A stretch of 64,000 bases of DNA from Cryptomeria japonica. Lineage: Eukaryota; Streptophyta; Pinopsida; Cupressales; Cupressaceae. The notes beneath the pieces are model-generated. The model was not told the origin of the DNA, did no database searches, and saw only the letters and a list, made by a program, of their open reading frames with translations. The first letter of the stretch is position 1; each line of letters starts with the position of its first letter. The stretch covers positions 503,554,942-503,618,941 of the forward strand of contig NC_081410.1 in assembly GCF_030272615.1 (NCBI RefSeq). Reading direction: 5' to 3'. This document shows, piece after piece, positions 46,552 to 57,104 of this stretch. A program made the translations under genes and the position numbers.

Positions 46552-46616
46552 ATCTCCCCCTTTGGCATTTATGGCAACATATGAATGTGAAAAAAATTAA
46601 TGCAAAGAAAGAAATC
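45891..46616 (-). repeat. 363-bp tandem duplication across the LTR/PPT boundary of E4
   Basis: The two copies are almost identical (a handful of mismatches such as CTGCAACACAG/CCGCAACATAG), period 363 bp from ATAACTTTAG at 45891 to 46254. Confidence 0.92.
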
Positions 46617-47007
46617 AACAACCAACAATCTCCCTCTAAGATCATAAGGATCAACTCCCCCTATGACAAACAACTCAAAATACTTCAAGTTTTTTCACAT
46701 GCTTCTCTCCCCCTTTGACAACAATGCCAAAGACACATACAAATCATTATTATCTTCTTCTAAGAAGAACAATATCTCCCCCTTAGGATAAACTCAACAA
46801 TCTGAACAACTGAACCATACACTAACTACTCCCCCGGAGTAGCAACACCCACTTATCAATCCGAATATCAGGATAAGACAATGAAGTCTATCAAATCGAT
46901 GCAACTCAATGCATCCAGTTCCTAGAAGGAGGGTCAATCAACCCTAACTTCTCTCTCAAATACACAAATGTCTCTACAGGCAAAGGCTTAGTGAAGATAT
47001 CTACAAT
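46617..47007 (-). other. 3' untranslated interior of E4
   Basis: Between RNase H and the polypurine tract. It has repeated CTCCCCCTTNGGA-like pyrimidine tracts (minus strand purine tracts) at about 46630, 46710, 46785 and 46830, which resemble secondary polypurine tracts. No coding sequence. Confidence 0.5.
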
Positions 47008-48149
47008 CTATTCCTTTGTAGATACATATTCCAATTTGACTTCCTTATCACTAACTTTCTCTCTCAGATAATGAAACTTAATTGATATATGCTTTGTCTT
47101 ACAATGCAACACTAGATTCTTAGAAATATTGATAGCATTATAATTATCACAATATATAATAGTAGGCTCATCATAAATAACTCTAATATCCTTTAGCATC
47201 TGCTTCATCCAAATAACCTGAGAACAATTGCTAGCAGCAACAATGTATTCAACTTTTCTAGTAGATAAAGAAATAGCATCATGTTTCTTACTTGTCCAAG
47301 CAACCAACTTATTTCCCCAAAAGAATGCTCCACCGATTGTGCTCTTCTCGTCATCAACATCACCTACCCAAACAACATTAGTATAAGAATTTAAAGTGAA
47401 ATCATCATCCTTCGAATACCACAGATCATAATCAACTGATCCCTTCAAATATATGAATATCCTCTTCACAATAGTAATATGACTTTCCTTAGGATAAACT
47501 TGAAATCTTACAACAAGACATACAACATTCATAATGTTAGGTCTAGTCTAAGTCAAATATAGTAGTCTACCAATCATAGATCCATACAAGGCCTGGTTAG
47601 CCTTCAGAGATTCATCATCTATTGTCATCTTACATCCTATCACCATAGGAGTTCCAACAGGTTTGGAATCATCTAATCCAAACTTCTTCAACAATTCCTT
47701 CACATACTTATATTGAGATATGATAATGACTTTGTCAATATGTGTAATTTGCAATCCCATAAAGAATTTCATCTCACCTATGATAGACATCTCAAATTCT
47801 TTTTGCATATCATCAGCAAACTTCTTACTCAAATCATCATCACCTCCAAAAATAATGTAATCAACAAAAACTTCAACAATCAAAATGTTATCATTATCAA
47901 TCTTGAAGTACAAATTACTATCAATAGTACCTTTATAGAATCCCAACCTCATCAAATACTTGTCCAATGTAGCATACCGGGCTCTAGGGGGTTGTTTCAG
48001 TCCATACAATGCTTTCTTCAATTTTCATACCATGTCTTCCTAATTTGTCAATGAAAATCCATCTGGTTTCTCAATGTAGACTTCCTCTTCCAATTCACCA
48101 TTCAAAAAGGTTGACTTCACATCCATCTGATATACCTTGAATTTCTTAT
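47008..48149 (-). pseudogene. Copia pol of E4, 3' half (RT end and RNase H)
   Basis: On the minus strand RT resumes after E3 with [10 protein letters not shown]-type coding at 48148 and continues through [14 protein letters not shown]-like sequence, KKALYGLKQPPRARYATLDKY, a catalytic motif changed to FVDY (about 47854-47865), and SMIGRLLYLT. After a stop, 47532-47008 encodes RNase H (VKRIFIYLKG, DVDDEKSTIGG, WTSKKHDAISLSTRKVEY, IIYCDNYNAINISKN). Changed residues in both active-site motifs and stops make it inactive. Confidence 0.9.
48145..48149. repeat. Target site duplication of E3, left copy
   Basis: CTTAT, repeated at 54911-54915 directly after the 3' LTR. Confidence 0.95.
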
Positions 48150-49228
48150 TGTTGGTATTATGGATGTGTTGCATTGGTTTTTTCATTGATGTCAACACTT
48201 ATCAACACTTGTGAACACTTATCAGCACTGAAGATCTTTGGTTACATTCACTGACATGTTTAGTGACTTATGCATAGTCATCGATATCTAGTTCACCGAC
48301 AGGATATATTGTTCATTGACACTGAGGATGATCTATTATCATCTAGAGATTACTTGGTTATGACGAAGACATTGTTTGGACACTTGGTTTTGGTGATTTG
48401 ATTATTGGTCTAATCAAGTTTGCATATTTTTTGTTACCAACAAATAGGTTTAGGTTATGGACCGGCAAGCGTTATCTATTCTAGATCAACACGACACGTT
48501 ATGGAGATGTTTTATTGATTGGTTATTATTGTAAATGCATTGAGATGACATCATGCATCGCATATTGACTCATTCGTAATTGATTTTATTGTAATATCTT
48601 AGTGAGCCGACCTACACATTTGGTCTTAGGTTTTGGTATATATGTAAGATCTCATTTGTGAGATTAATAGGATAGAGGAAAAGAATTGTAATAAGGTATA
48701 TGTGAATATAAGCAGAGCTATACACACATACATCATTTGAAGTTTCAAGGAAGGTATGAAGAAGACAATCAGAGCTTAATTGGTACTGAATCCAGCATAT
48801 GAAGAAGCTATTTTGAGCAGTACATTATCATTAGATTTAACCATCCAATTGTAGTTAGTGTGACTCCCTTTTTGTGATTGAGTAGTGAGCTCTAGGCAGT
48901 TGGCCCTTCTGCATGTGCAGACCCCATTTGTATACACATACTATTTGTAGTAGTATCATCTGATTATGGGTAAGGTTTCCCACTATGGTTTTTCCCCTTA
49001 CAGGGTTTCCACGTACAAATAACTATGTTATGTGTTGTGGATGTAATTTGTCTTTTTTATTCATGCATTAAACTTTACCGGTACTGTTATTAACTGCTAA
49101 ACTGTCTATTGACATTAAGTTTGGTTTACCGGTATTATGCACTAAGTTTGGTTAAGTTATATTTGGGTTGAAATTAATAGACAACTGATTCACCCCCCCC
49201 CCCTCTCAGTTGCCTCCGGTTCCTAACA
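48150..49228 (+). repeat. 5' LTR of E3
   Basis: 1,079 bp, TGTTGGTATTATGG...GGTTCCTAACA, with TGTTGG/CCTAACA terminal inverted repeat. It contains a C run of 9-11 in CACCCCCCCCCCCTCTC just before its end. Confidence 0.96.
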
Positions 49229-49230
49229 AT

Positions 49231-49242
49231 TGGTATCAGAGC
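49231..49242 (+). other. Primer binding site of E3
   Basis: TGGTATCAGAGC, exact match to the tRNA-Met site used by plant Copia elements, three bases after the LTR. Confidence 0.95.
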
Positions 49243-49285
49243 CTAGTCCTCTTTTTGTAGAAGTTTAATAGCTTGAAGAGATTCT

Positions 49286-52200
49286 ATGGCAACTAACTAT
49301 TTGAGGAAGGACAGTCTGAAACTTGATGGAACTAATTATGGTATATGGAAGATCAAAATGGAAACACATTTGAATTGCATTGGAAGAGACATATGGGATG
49401 TTACAAAGAATGGCTATGTTGTTCCTACTAGCAGTCAAACTAATCCACCAACCTTGGCTAAAGATCAGGAGGATGATTGCAAAGCAAGAGAAGCACTTTT
49501 AAGCGCATTGTCAGATCAGCAAATCATGAGATTATTAGACCGATCTACTGCTAAAGCTATTTGGGATAAATTGGAGACATTGAATGAAGGTGATACCACT
49601 GTCAAAATTGCAAAACTGGAATGCTTTTAGGTCAGGTATGAAAATCTGAAAATGGAAGAAGATGAAAGGAATTTTGCTTTTATGGAAAGAGTTAATGAAA
49701 TTGTCTTGGGTATACAATATTGTGGAGGATCCTTAACTGAAGATGAAATTGTTTCTAAAGTTTTAAGAGCAATGCCACTGGAATATAAAATGAAAGTAAC
49801 TACTATCAATGAATTAAGAACAATGCCTAATGCATTAATATCTAGAGATACTTTGGTTGGAAAACTTTCAGTGTTTGAACTTGAGGAATTTGGTCCTGTT
49901 GCTACAATTAAGACAAATTTAGCTTTCAAGGCATCATCATCATCTGTAGCATCATCATCATCATCTGAAAAATATGATTGGAAAGCACTCTATGCTAGAG
50001 AACTTGAAGAAATCAGAAGAGAGAATGAAGAACTTGAAGAGCTTGAAGCACTATTTACAAGGGAAATGCCTAAAGGTCTAGTTGGATGTAAGTATGAAGG
50101 TAAAGCACCATTTAAATGTTTTAACTGCAATAAAATTGGTCATTTGGCATCTAGGTGTCCTAATAGACATGCAAGATTGAAACAAGAAGCTAAAAGAACA
50201 TTTAATCCTAACCTTGAATATCAAAGATACAAATTTAATAAGAATAGAGACAAATCGTGTTACTATGTTGATGAAGGAGTTACTGATGATTCTGATGAGG
50301 AACCGACAAACAATGGATGGGCTTTTGTTGCAATAACAAAAGATCAACCAACACCTACTATTCAACCGGTAGAGCAGGCCCTGGCAGCTAAAATTGAAGA
50401 AAAGGATGAATGGATCATTGATTCCAGATGTTCACATCATATGACTGGTGATAAGAGTAAATTCTTAACCTTTCATGAATGCAATGGAGGTCTAGTAAGA
50501 TTTGGGGATGACAAATCTTGTTTGATTAGAGGAAAAGACACTATATCCTTTGATGGTAAGCACAATACTAATAATGTTTATTGTGTTGAAGGTTTGAAGC
50601 ATAATCTTTTGAGTGTTGGTCAATTAGTTGAAAAAGGATTTCAGTTACAATTCAAGAATGGTAAATGCAAAATCATGAATAGAATTGGTTTGGAAATTGC
50701 AACTGGTAATCAAACTAGAGGTAATATCTTTCATTTGAATAACAATGAGAAGACATGCTTGATTGCACATATTGATGAAAGTTGGTTATGGCATAAGAGA
50801 CTTTGTCATGTAAATTTTGACTGCATTGTGAAAATTAGTACAACTAAGGCAGTAAGGGATTTACCTGAGATCGTTAAACCTCACAATCTGGTATGTAAGG
50901 AATGTCAATTTGGAAAGCAAGTTAGAGCAACTTTTAAGAGTATTCAAGAAAAATCCAATAATTTTCTTGACATAATTCAAACTGATTTATGTGGTCCAAC
51001 AAGAACTAGAAGTTTACAAGGAGATAGATATTTTATGTTAATCATTGATGATTATTCTAGAATGTGTTGGTTTACTTTTCTCAGGGAGAAATCATAAGCC
51101 TTTGGGAAATTTAAACTGTTCAAAGTGATGGTAGAGAATGAAACCAGTAATAAAATCAAATGTTTGAGATCAGATCAAGGAGGTGAATTCACATCTAAGG
51201 AATTTAATACATTCTGTGAAGTGAATGGAATCGAAGACAATTATCAGCACCTCGGACACCCCACCAAAATGGAGTTGTGGAAAGGAAGAACATAACTATT
51301 TTGGATGCAGCTAGAAGCATGATATCAAAAGCAAACATACCTCATGTGTATTGGAGAGAAGCAGTCAATACAAGTGTTTATACATTCAACAGAGTTCACA
51401 TCAAAGGTGAAACCAGTAAGACCCCTCATGAACTATGGTTTGATAATACTCATACTCTTAAATATTTCTGAATATTTGGAAGAAAATGTTATATTAGGAG
51501 AGATGGTTATATTGGCAAATTTGATCCTAGAAGTGATGAAGGAATATTTCTTGGTTACTCATCTAAGAGCAAGGCATATAGATGTTTTAACAAAAGATTG
51601 TAGAAAATCATTGAGAGTGCAAATGTGAAGATTGATGAACAATTCAGAAGGTCTATGGATTCTGAATCGGCAGTTGAGATAATCACAAATGAGCCTACAA
51701 TGAGTACACCGGTACACAAAGTTGATCCAGTCACACCGGCATCATTTGAGAAATCCATAGTGAGTGAAGAACAATAGCAAGTGAATACACCCAAGTATGT
51801 AAGATTGAATCACTCTGAAAGTCATATAATTGGGAACAAGTATCAACGAGTTATGACTAGAGGAAGACTGGCAAATGAAGAGGTGTGTCTAATTTCTCAA
51901 ATTGAACCAACAACTATTAATGAGGCATGTGAAGATAAACATTGGATTAAGGCTATGGAAGATGAATTGGAACAAATTGAAAAGAATAACACATGGACAT
52001 TGGTTCCCCGGCCTAAAAACTTAAATGTAATTGGAACTAAATGGGTATTCAGAAATAAACTTAATGAAGATGGTAAGGTAATCAGAAACAAAGAAAGATT
52101 AGTGTGTAAGGGATATTCACAGAAAGAAGGAATTGATTATAATGAAACCTTTGTACCAGTAGCTAGAATTGAGGTAGTCGGATTATTCTTAGCTTTTGCA

Positions 52201-53439
52201 GCACATAAGAACTATAAAGTATATCAAATGGATGTTAAATGTGCATTTCTGAATGGTGATCTTGAAGAGGAAGTTTACATTGAACAACATGATGGATTTT
52301 ATTTAATAGATGACAAAGATATGGTTTGTAGGTTAAGGAAAGCTTTATATGGATTGAAGCAAGCTCCTAGAGCTTGGTATGCTAGATTGGACAAATATCT
52401 TTTAAATCCTGGTTATACTAAAGGTAATGCTGACAACAATCTATATTTCAAAGTGACTAATGATGACATCTTGGTTATAGAAGTTTTTGTTGATGATATT
52501 ATCTATGGAGGAGAAGATGGATTGTGTAAAGACTTTTCTAATAAGATGCAAGAAGAATTTGAAATGTCTATGATTGGAGAGATAAAATTCTTTTTTGGAT
52601 TGCAGATTTCACAGACTGACAAAGGTATATTCATAAATCAATAAAAGTACTCGAAGGAATTACTTAAGAAATTTGCAATGGAAAACTCTAAACCGGTAAG
52701 CACACCTATGACTACAACTGATAAACTGTCATTGAAGGATGAATCAACACCTGTTAATCCGACAAGATAAAAATCTATGATTGGAGGTTTACTATATTTG
52801 ACACAAACAAGACCCGATATTATGAATGCAGTATGTATTATTTCAATATTTTAGAGTAATCCTAAGGAAAATCATGAATCAATAGTAAAAAGGATTTTCC
52901 GGTACCTACAAGGCACAACAAATCTTGGCTTATGGTATCCTAAAGATGAAAGTTTTGATTTATGTGCATACATAGATGCAAATTGGGTAGGAGATGTAGA
53001 TGATAGAAAGAGCACCACTGGTGGAACATTCTTTCTTAGAAGAAAACTAATTTCATGATTGAGCAAGAAACATAGTTGTACATCATTATCAACAACAGAA
53101 TTAGAGTATGTTGCAGCAACAACTAATTGTACTCAGGTATTATGGATTAAGAAAATGTTGAAGGACATAAAAGTAAAATGCAAATAACCTTTAATCATTT
53201 ACTGTGATAATATGGTAGCAATTGATATATTAAAGAATCTGATATTTCACTCTAAAACTAAACATGTTTCTATCAAATTCATTTTTTTGAAAGAGAATGT
53301 TGAAGCAAAAGAAGTAAAATTGGTTTATGTGAATACTAAACAGCAGATTGCAAAAATCTTTACTAAACCTTTGCCTAAGGAAACTTTTGAATATCTAAGA
53401 GAGAAGCTTGGAGTTATACCCTCACCGGTAGAAACTTAG
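49286..53439 (+). pseudogene. Copia gag-pol of E3
   Basis: ATG at 49286 opens gag (LDGTNYGIWKIKM). A TAG at 49628-49630 interrupts it, then an open stretch runs to 51097. The intact CCHC knuckle is at 50116-50158. The protease motif is D-S-R instead of D-S-G at 50420-50428. The integrase zinc module (WHKRLCHVN...CKECQFGK) is present, as are the first two catalytic Asp motifs (QTDLCG, SDQGGEFTS), with a frameshift near 51230 before the third (VERKN, about 51276). RT from 51781 has [46 protein letters not shown] and an intact FVDD at 52486-52497. A TAA at 52642 and further TAA, TAG and TGA codons follow in RNase H, whose DANWVGDVDDRKST and YCDNMVAI motifs are visible. The last part, ending with TKPLPKETFEYLREKLG, stops at 53439. 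About eight stops or shifts make it inactive. Confidence 0.95.
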
Positions 53440-53817
53440 ACAGTTGGAGCATGGCATCAGACCGACATAATTAATAGAGAAATATTTTTCCGGCTTTGAT
53501 GAAGGAAAGCTACTTCTCAGAGGGAGTAGATTGAATAAATTTGGTTATAGCAATTGGTATTTGTAATACGTTATATGAACTGATTGTATTTGATTTTGTA
53601 TTGCTTTGGCATTTGATGTCAAAGTAGGAGAGATATCTATGTAAAAACACATTATCTTTTGGGGAGAGATTATTCATTGGGGAATAGATTGTTACTCTGT
53701 GTATCTGTATTTTGAATTCTGGTTGATGATCTCTTTGGGAGATTGTTGGTTTTTGGTTTTTGGTATTTCTGCTTTGGCACTTAGATGGTATTTCCATCAT
53801 GTGTTGCCATCAATGCC

Positions 53818-53829
53818 AAAGGGGGAGAT
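53818..53829 (+). other. Polypurine tract of E3
   Basis: AAAGGGGGAGAT immediately before the 3' LTR, the plus-strand priming site. The same tract, CCAAAGGGGGAGAT, occurs at E4's 3' LTR. Confidence 0.92.
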
Positions 53830-54910
53830 TGTTGGTATTATGGATGTGTTGCATTGGTTTTTTCATTGATGTCAACACTTATCAACACTTGTGAACACTT
53901 ATCAGCACTGAAGATCTTTGGTTACATTCACCGGTATGTTCAGTGACTTATGCACAGTCACCAGTATCTAGTTCACCGACAGGATATATTGTTCACTAAC
54001 ACTGAGGATGATATGTTATCATCTGGAGATTACTTGGTTATGTCGAAGACATTTTTTGGACACTTGGTTTTGGTGATTTGATTATTGGTCTAATCGAGTT
54101 TGCATATTTGTTGTTACCGACAAATAGGTCTAGGTTATGGACCAACAAGCGTTATCTATTCCAGATCAACACAACACGTTATGGAGATGCTTTATTGATT
54201 GGTTATTATTGTAAATGCATTGAGACGACATCATGCATCGCATATTGACTCATTTGTAATTGATTTTATTGTAATATCTTAGTGAGCTGACCTACACATT
54301 TGGTCTTAGGTTTTGGTATATATGTAAGATCTCATTTGTGAGATTAATAGGATAGAGGAAAAGAATTGTAATAAGGTATATGCGAATATAAGCAAAGCTA
54401 TACATGCAGACATCATTTGAAGATTAAAGGAAGGTATGAAGAAGACAATCAGAGCTTAACCAGTACTGAATCCAACATATGAAGCTTCTATTTTGAGCAG
54501 TACATTATCATTGGATTTAACCATCCAATTGTAGTCAATGTGACTCCCTTTTTGTGATTGAGCAGTGAGCTCTAGGTAGTTGGTCTTTCTGCATGTGCAG
54601 ACCCCATTTGTACACACATACTATTTGCAATAGTATCATCTGATTGTGGGTAAGGTTTCCCACCATGGGTTTTCCCCTTATAGGGTTTCCACATATAAAT
54701 AACTGTGTTATGTGTTGTGTATGTAATTTGTCTTTTTGTTTCATGCATTAAACTTTACCGGTAATGTTATTAACTGCTAAACTATCTATCGGTATTAAGT
54801 TTGGTTTACCGGTATTATGCACTAAGTTTGGTTAAGTTATACTTGGGTTGAAATTAATAGACAACTGATTCACCCCCCCCCCCCCTCGCAGTTGCCTCTG
54901 GATCCTAACA
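53830..54910 (+). repeat. 3' LTR of E3
   Basis: 1,081 bp, same termini as the 5' LTR; followed by CTTAT at 54911-54915. Confidence 0.96.
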
Positions 54911-57104
54911 CTTATGAGCAACATATGCAAGAAATAATCTAACAACTTCAATTATAGATATAGGATCAAAAGTCTCCTCAAAATCAATACCTTCCATTTG
55001 TGAATATCCCTTACATACTAGTCTTTCTTTGTTTGTAACAACTTGTCCATCTTCATACAGCTTATTCTGAAACACCCATTTAGTACCAATTACATTCTTG
55101 TTCTTAGATCTCGAAACAAGTTCCCATGTTTTGTTCTCTCAATCTAATCTAACTCTTCTTCCATAACTTTTACCTAATTTTCATATTTACAAGATTCAAC
55201 AACATCTTTAGGATCAATTTTAGAAATCAAACATGTCTCTTCAACAAAAATCCTTCTCCTAGTCATCACACCTTTATTTTTATCACCAATAGTCTGATTC
55301 TTTGAATGATTTAATCTTACATACATGGGGGTCTTCTAATTATTCCGATTTCTAGTCTCTTGAACTTCTTCACCAACAACAATATCTTGAATTACTATCT
55401 CTTTCGCATCACTCTGCTTCATGCTCTCAGTCTGCACTTGCTTTGAAGTAACATCCTGATCATCAGACTCATATCCGCCTACTCTGATTTTCTTCTCATG
55501 ATTCTCATCAACCTTCACATTTTTACTTTCCTCTATCTTTCTGAGTCTCTTGTTGTAACACTGGTAGGATTTTCTCTTAGTAGAATATCCTAAAAAGATT
55601 CCTTCATCACATCTTGCATCAAACTTTCCTATATCCTCATCTCTTTTGATATAGGATTTGCTTCAAAAAATTATGAAATATCTAACTATAGGAACATGAC
55701 CAACCCATAGCTCATAAGGAGTCTTGTGGGAATCACCTTTTATATGCACCTGGTTGAATGTGTATACAGTAGTGCTAACAATTTCTCTCTAATAGATATG
55801 TAGGACATTTCCTTCAATCAACATAGTTCTAGAAACATCCAAAATAGTTTTGTTCTTCCTTTCAACAACTCCATTCTTCTAAGGGGTTCTCAGAGAAGAT
55901 AAATGTCTTCTAATTCCATGCTCTTCAAAAAAAGAATTAAACTCACTGGAGGTGAATTCTCCACCTCTATAAGACCTCTGACACTTCAACTTCAATCCTA
56001 TCTCTTTCTCCACTCTAGCTTTGAATATTTTGAATTTCTCCAATGCTTCATATTTCTCCCTTAGAAAAGTAACCCACATCATTCTAGAATAGTCATTAAT
56101 CAACAACATAAAGTATGTCTCCCTTCAAACTTCTCACCCTAGAAGGTCCACATAAATCATTATGGATGAGCTCTAATAATCCATTAGATGAATACAATTT
56201 GCTCTTGAATGAAATTCTTGTTTGGTTTCCCAATTGACATTCTTTACATATCGGATTAGTAGGCTTCATTATCTTAGGAAGATCTCTAATAGCTTGAGTA
56301 TAACTTATCTTAATCATGTAGTCAAAATTAACATGACACATTCTTCTATGCCACAACCAACTCTCATCAATCTAAGAAATCAAACAACTTTTCTCACTAG
56401 CATTCAGATGAAAGATATTACCTTTAGTCTTAGTACCTGATGCAATCTCTATACCAGAGCTATTCAAGATCTTTCATTTCCCATTCTTAAATTGAAAATC
56501 ATATCCCTTATCAACCATCTATCCAACACTCAAAATATTATGCTTCAAAACTTCAACATATAAAACATCATTAGTATTATGTTTACCATCAAGAGAAATA
56601 GAACCTCTGCCATGGATTACACAAGCTTTGTTGTCTCCATAATCTCACTACATAGCCATCATACTTCTCCATATTCATAAATTTACCTTTATCACATGTC
56701 GTATGATGTGAACAACCACTGTCAATCATCTATTCATCTTTCTCATCAATCTTAGAGGCCAAATCTTTCTCTTCAACAATACACCTTGTAGAATCAGTAG
56801 ATACCAGATCATCTTCCTTGATAGAAATGAACACAAATTCATCTTTTGAATTCCCTTTCTCAGACTCTTCATCTATCACACCTTCATTGGTAGCATAATA
56901 ATATTTCTTCTAATATCTATACTTTTGGTTAGGCCTGTAAGGTTCATCATATTTAGACAATTTCTCATCTCTTTCAAGACATCTAGAAGCAAAATGACCA
57001 ATCTTATTGCATGAAAAAAATTTCAAAGGCAACTTCCCTTCATACTTACCGACTCCATTAGGCAATCTTCTAGCAATAAATGCTTTGAGATCTTCCAACT
57101 CTCT
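54911..57104 (-). pseudogene. Copia gag-pol of E4, 5' half
   Basis: Read downward from 57104: gag C-terminal part with a knuckle whose first Cys is Phe (FFSCNKIGHFASRC, about 57000), protease DSGCSHHTT near 56720, integrase zinc module (WHRRMCHVN...CKECQLGN, 56356-56200), catalytic INDYS region and YRGGEF in place of D-x-GGEF (56109-55879), VERKNKT near 55855, hinge and Ser/Glu-rich linker (55518-55336), then the RT N-terminal part to the E3 insertion point at 54911. There are many stops and frameshifts. E5 cuts it at 57104. Confidence 0.9.

Larger units (their letters stand above)
48150..54910 (+). mobile_element. Structurally complete Copia element E3
   Basis: 6,761 bp with two LTRs (48150-49228, 53830-54910), PBS, gag-pol, polypurine tract and a perfect 5-bp target duplication. 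It is inserted in the opposite orientation into the RT of E4. The two LTRs differ at roughly two dozen positions in their first 450 bp by eye, mostly transitions, so it is old despite being the best preserved element here. Confidence 0.96.
44852..57104 (-). mobile_element. Minus-strand Copia element E4, host of E3 and E5
   Basis: 3' LTR at the left (44852-46551), 3' half of pol at 47008-48149, and the rest of pol plus part of gag at 54911-57104. E3 is inserted in its RT, with CTTAT duplicated. Joining the two flanks restores continuous RT coding around the [14 protein letters not shown] region. E5's LTR starts inside gag at 57105, so the gag start and 5' LTR of E4 lie outside the window. E4 is therefore older than both E3 and E5. 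Confidence 0.9.
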
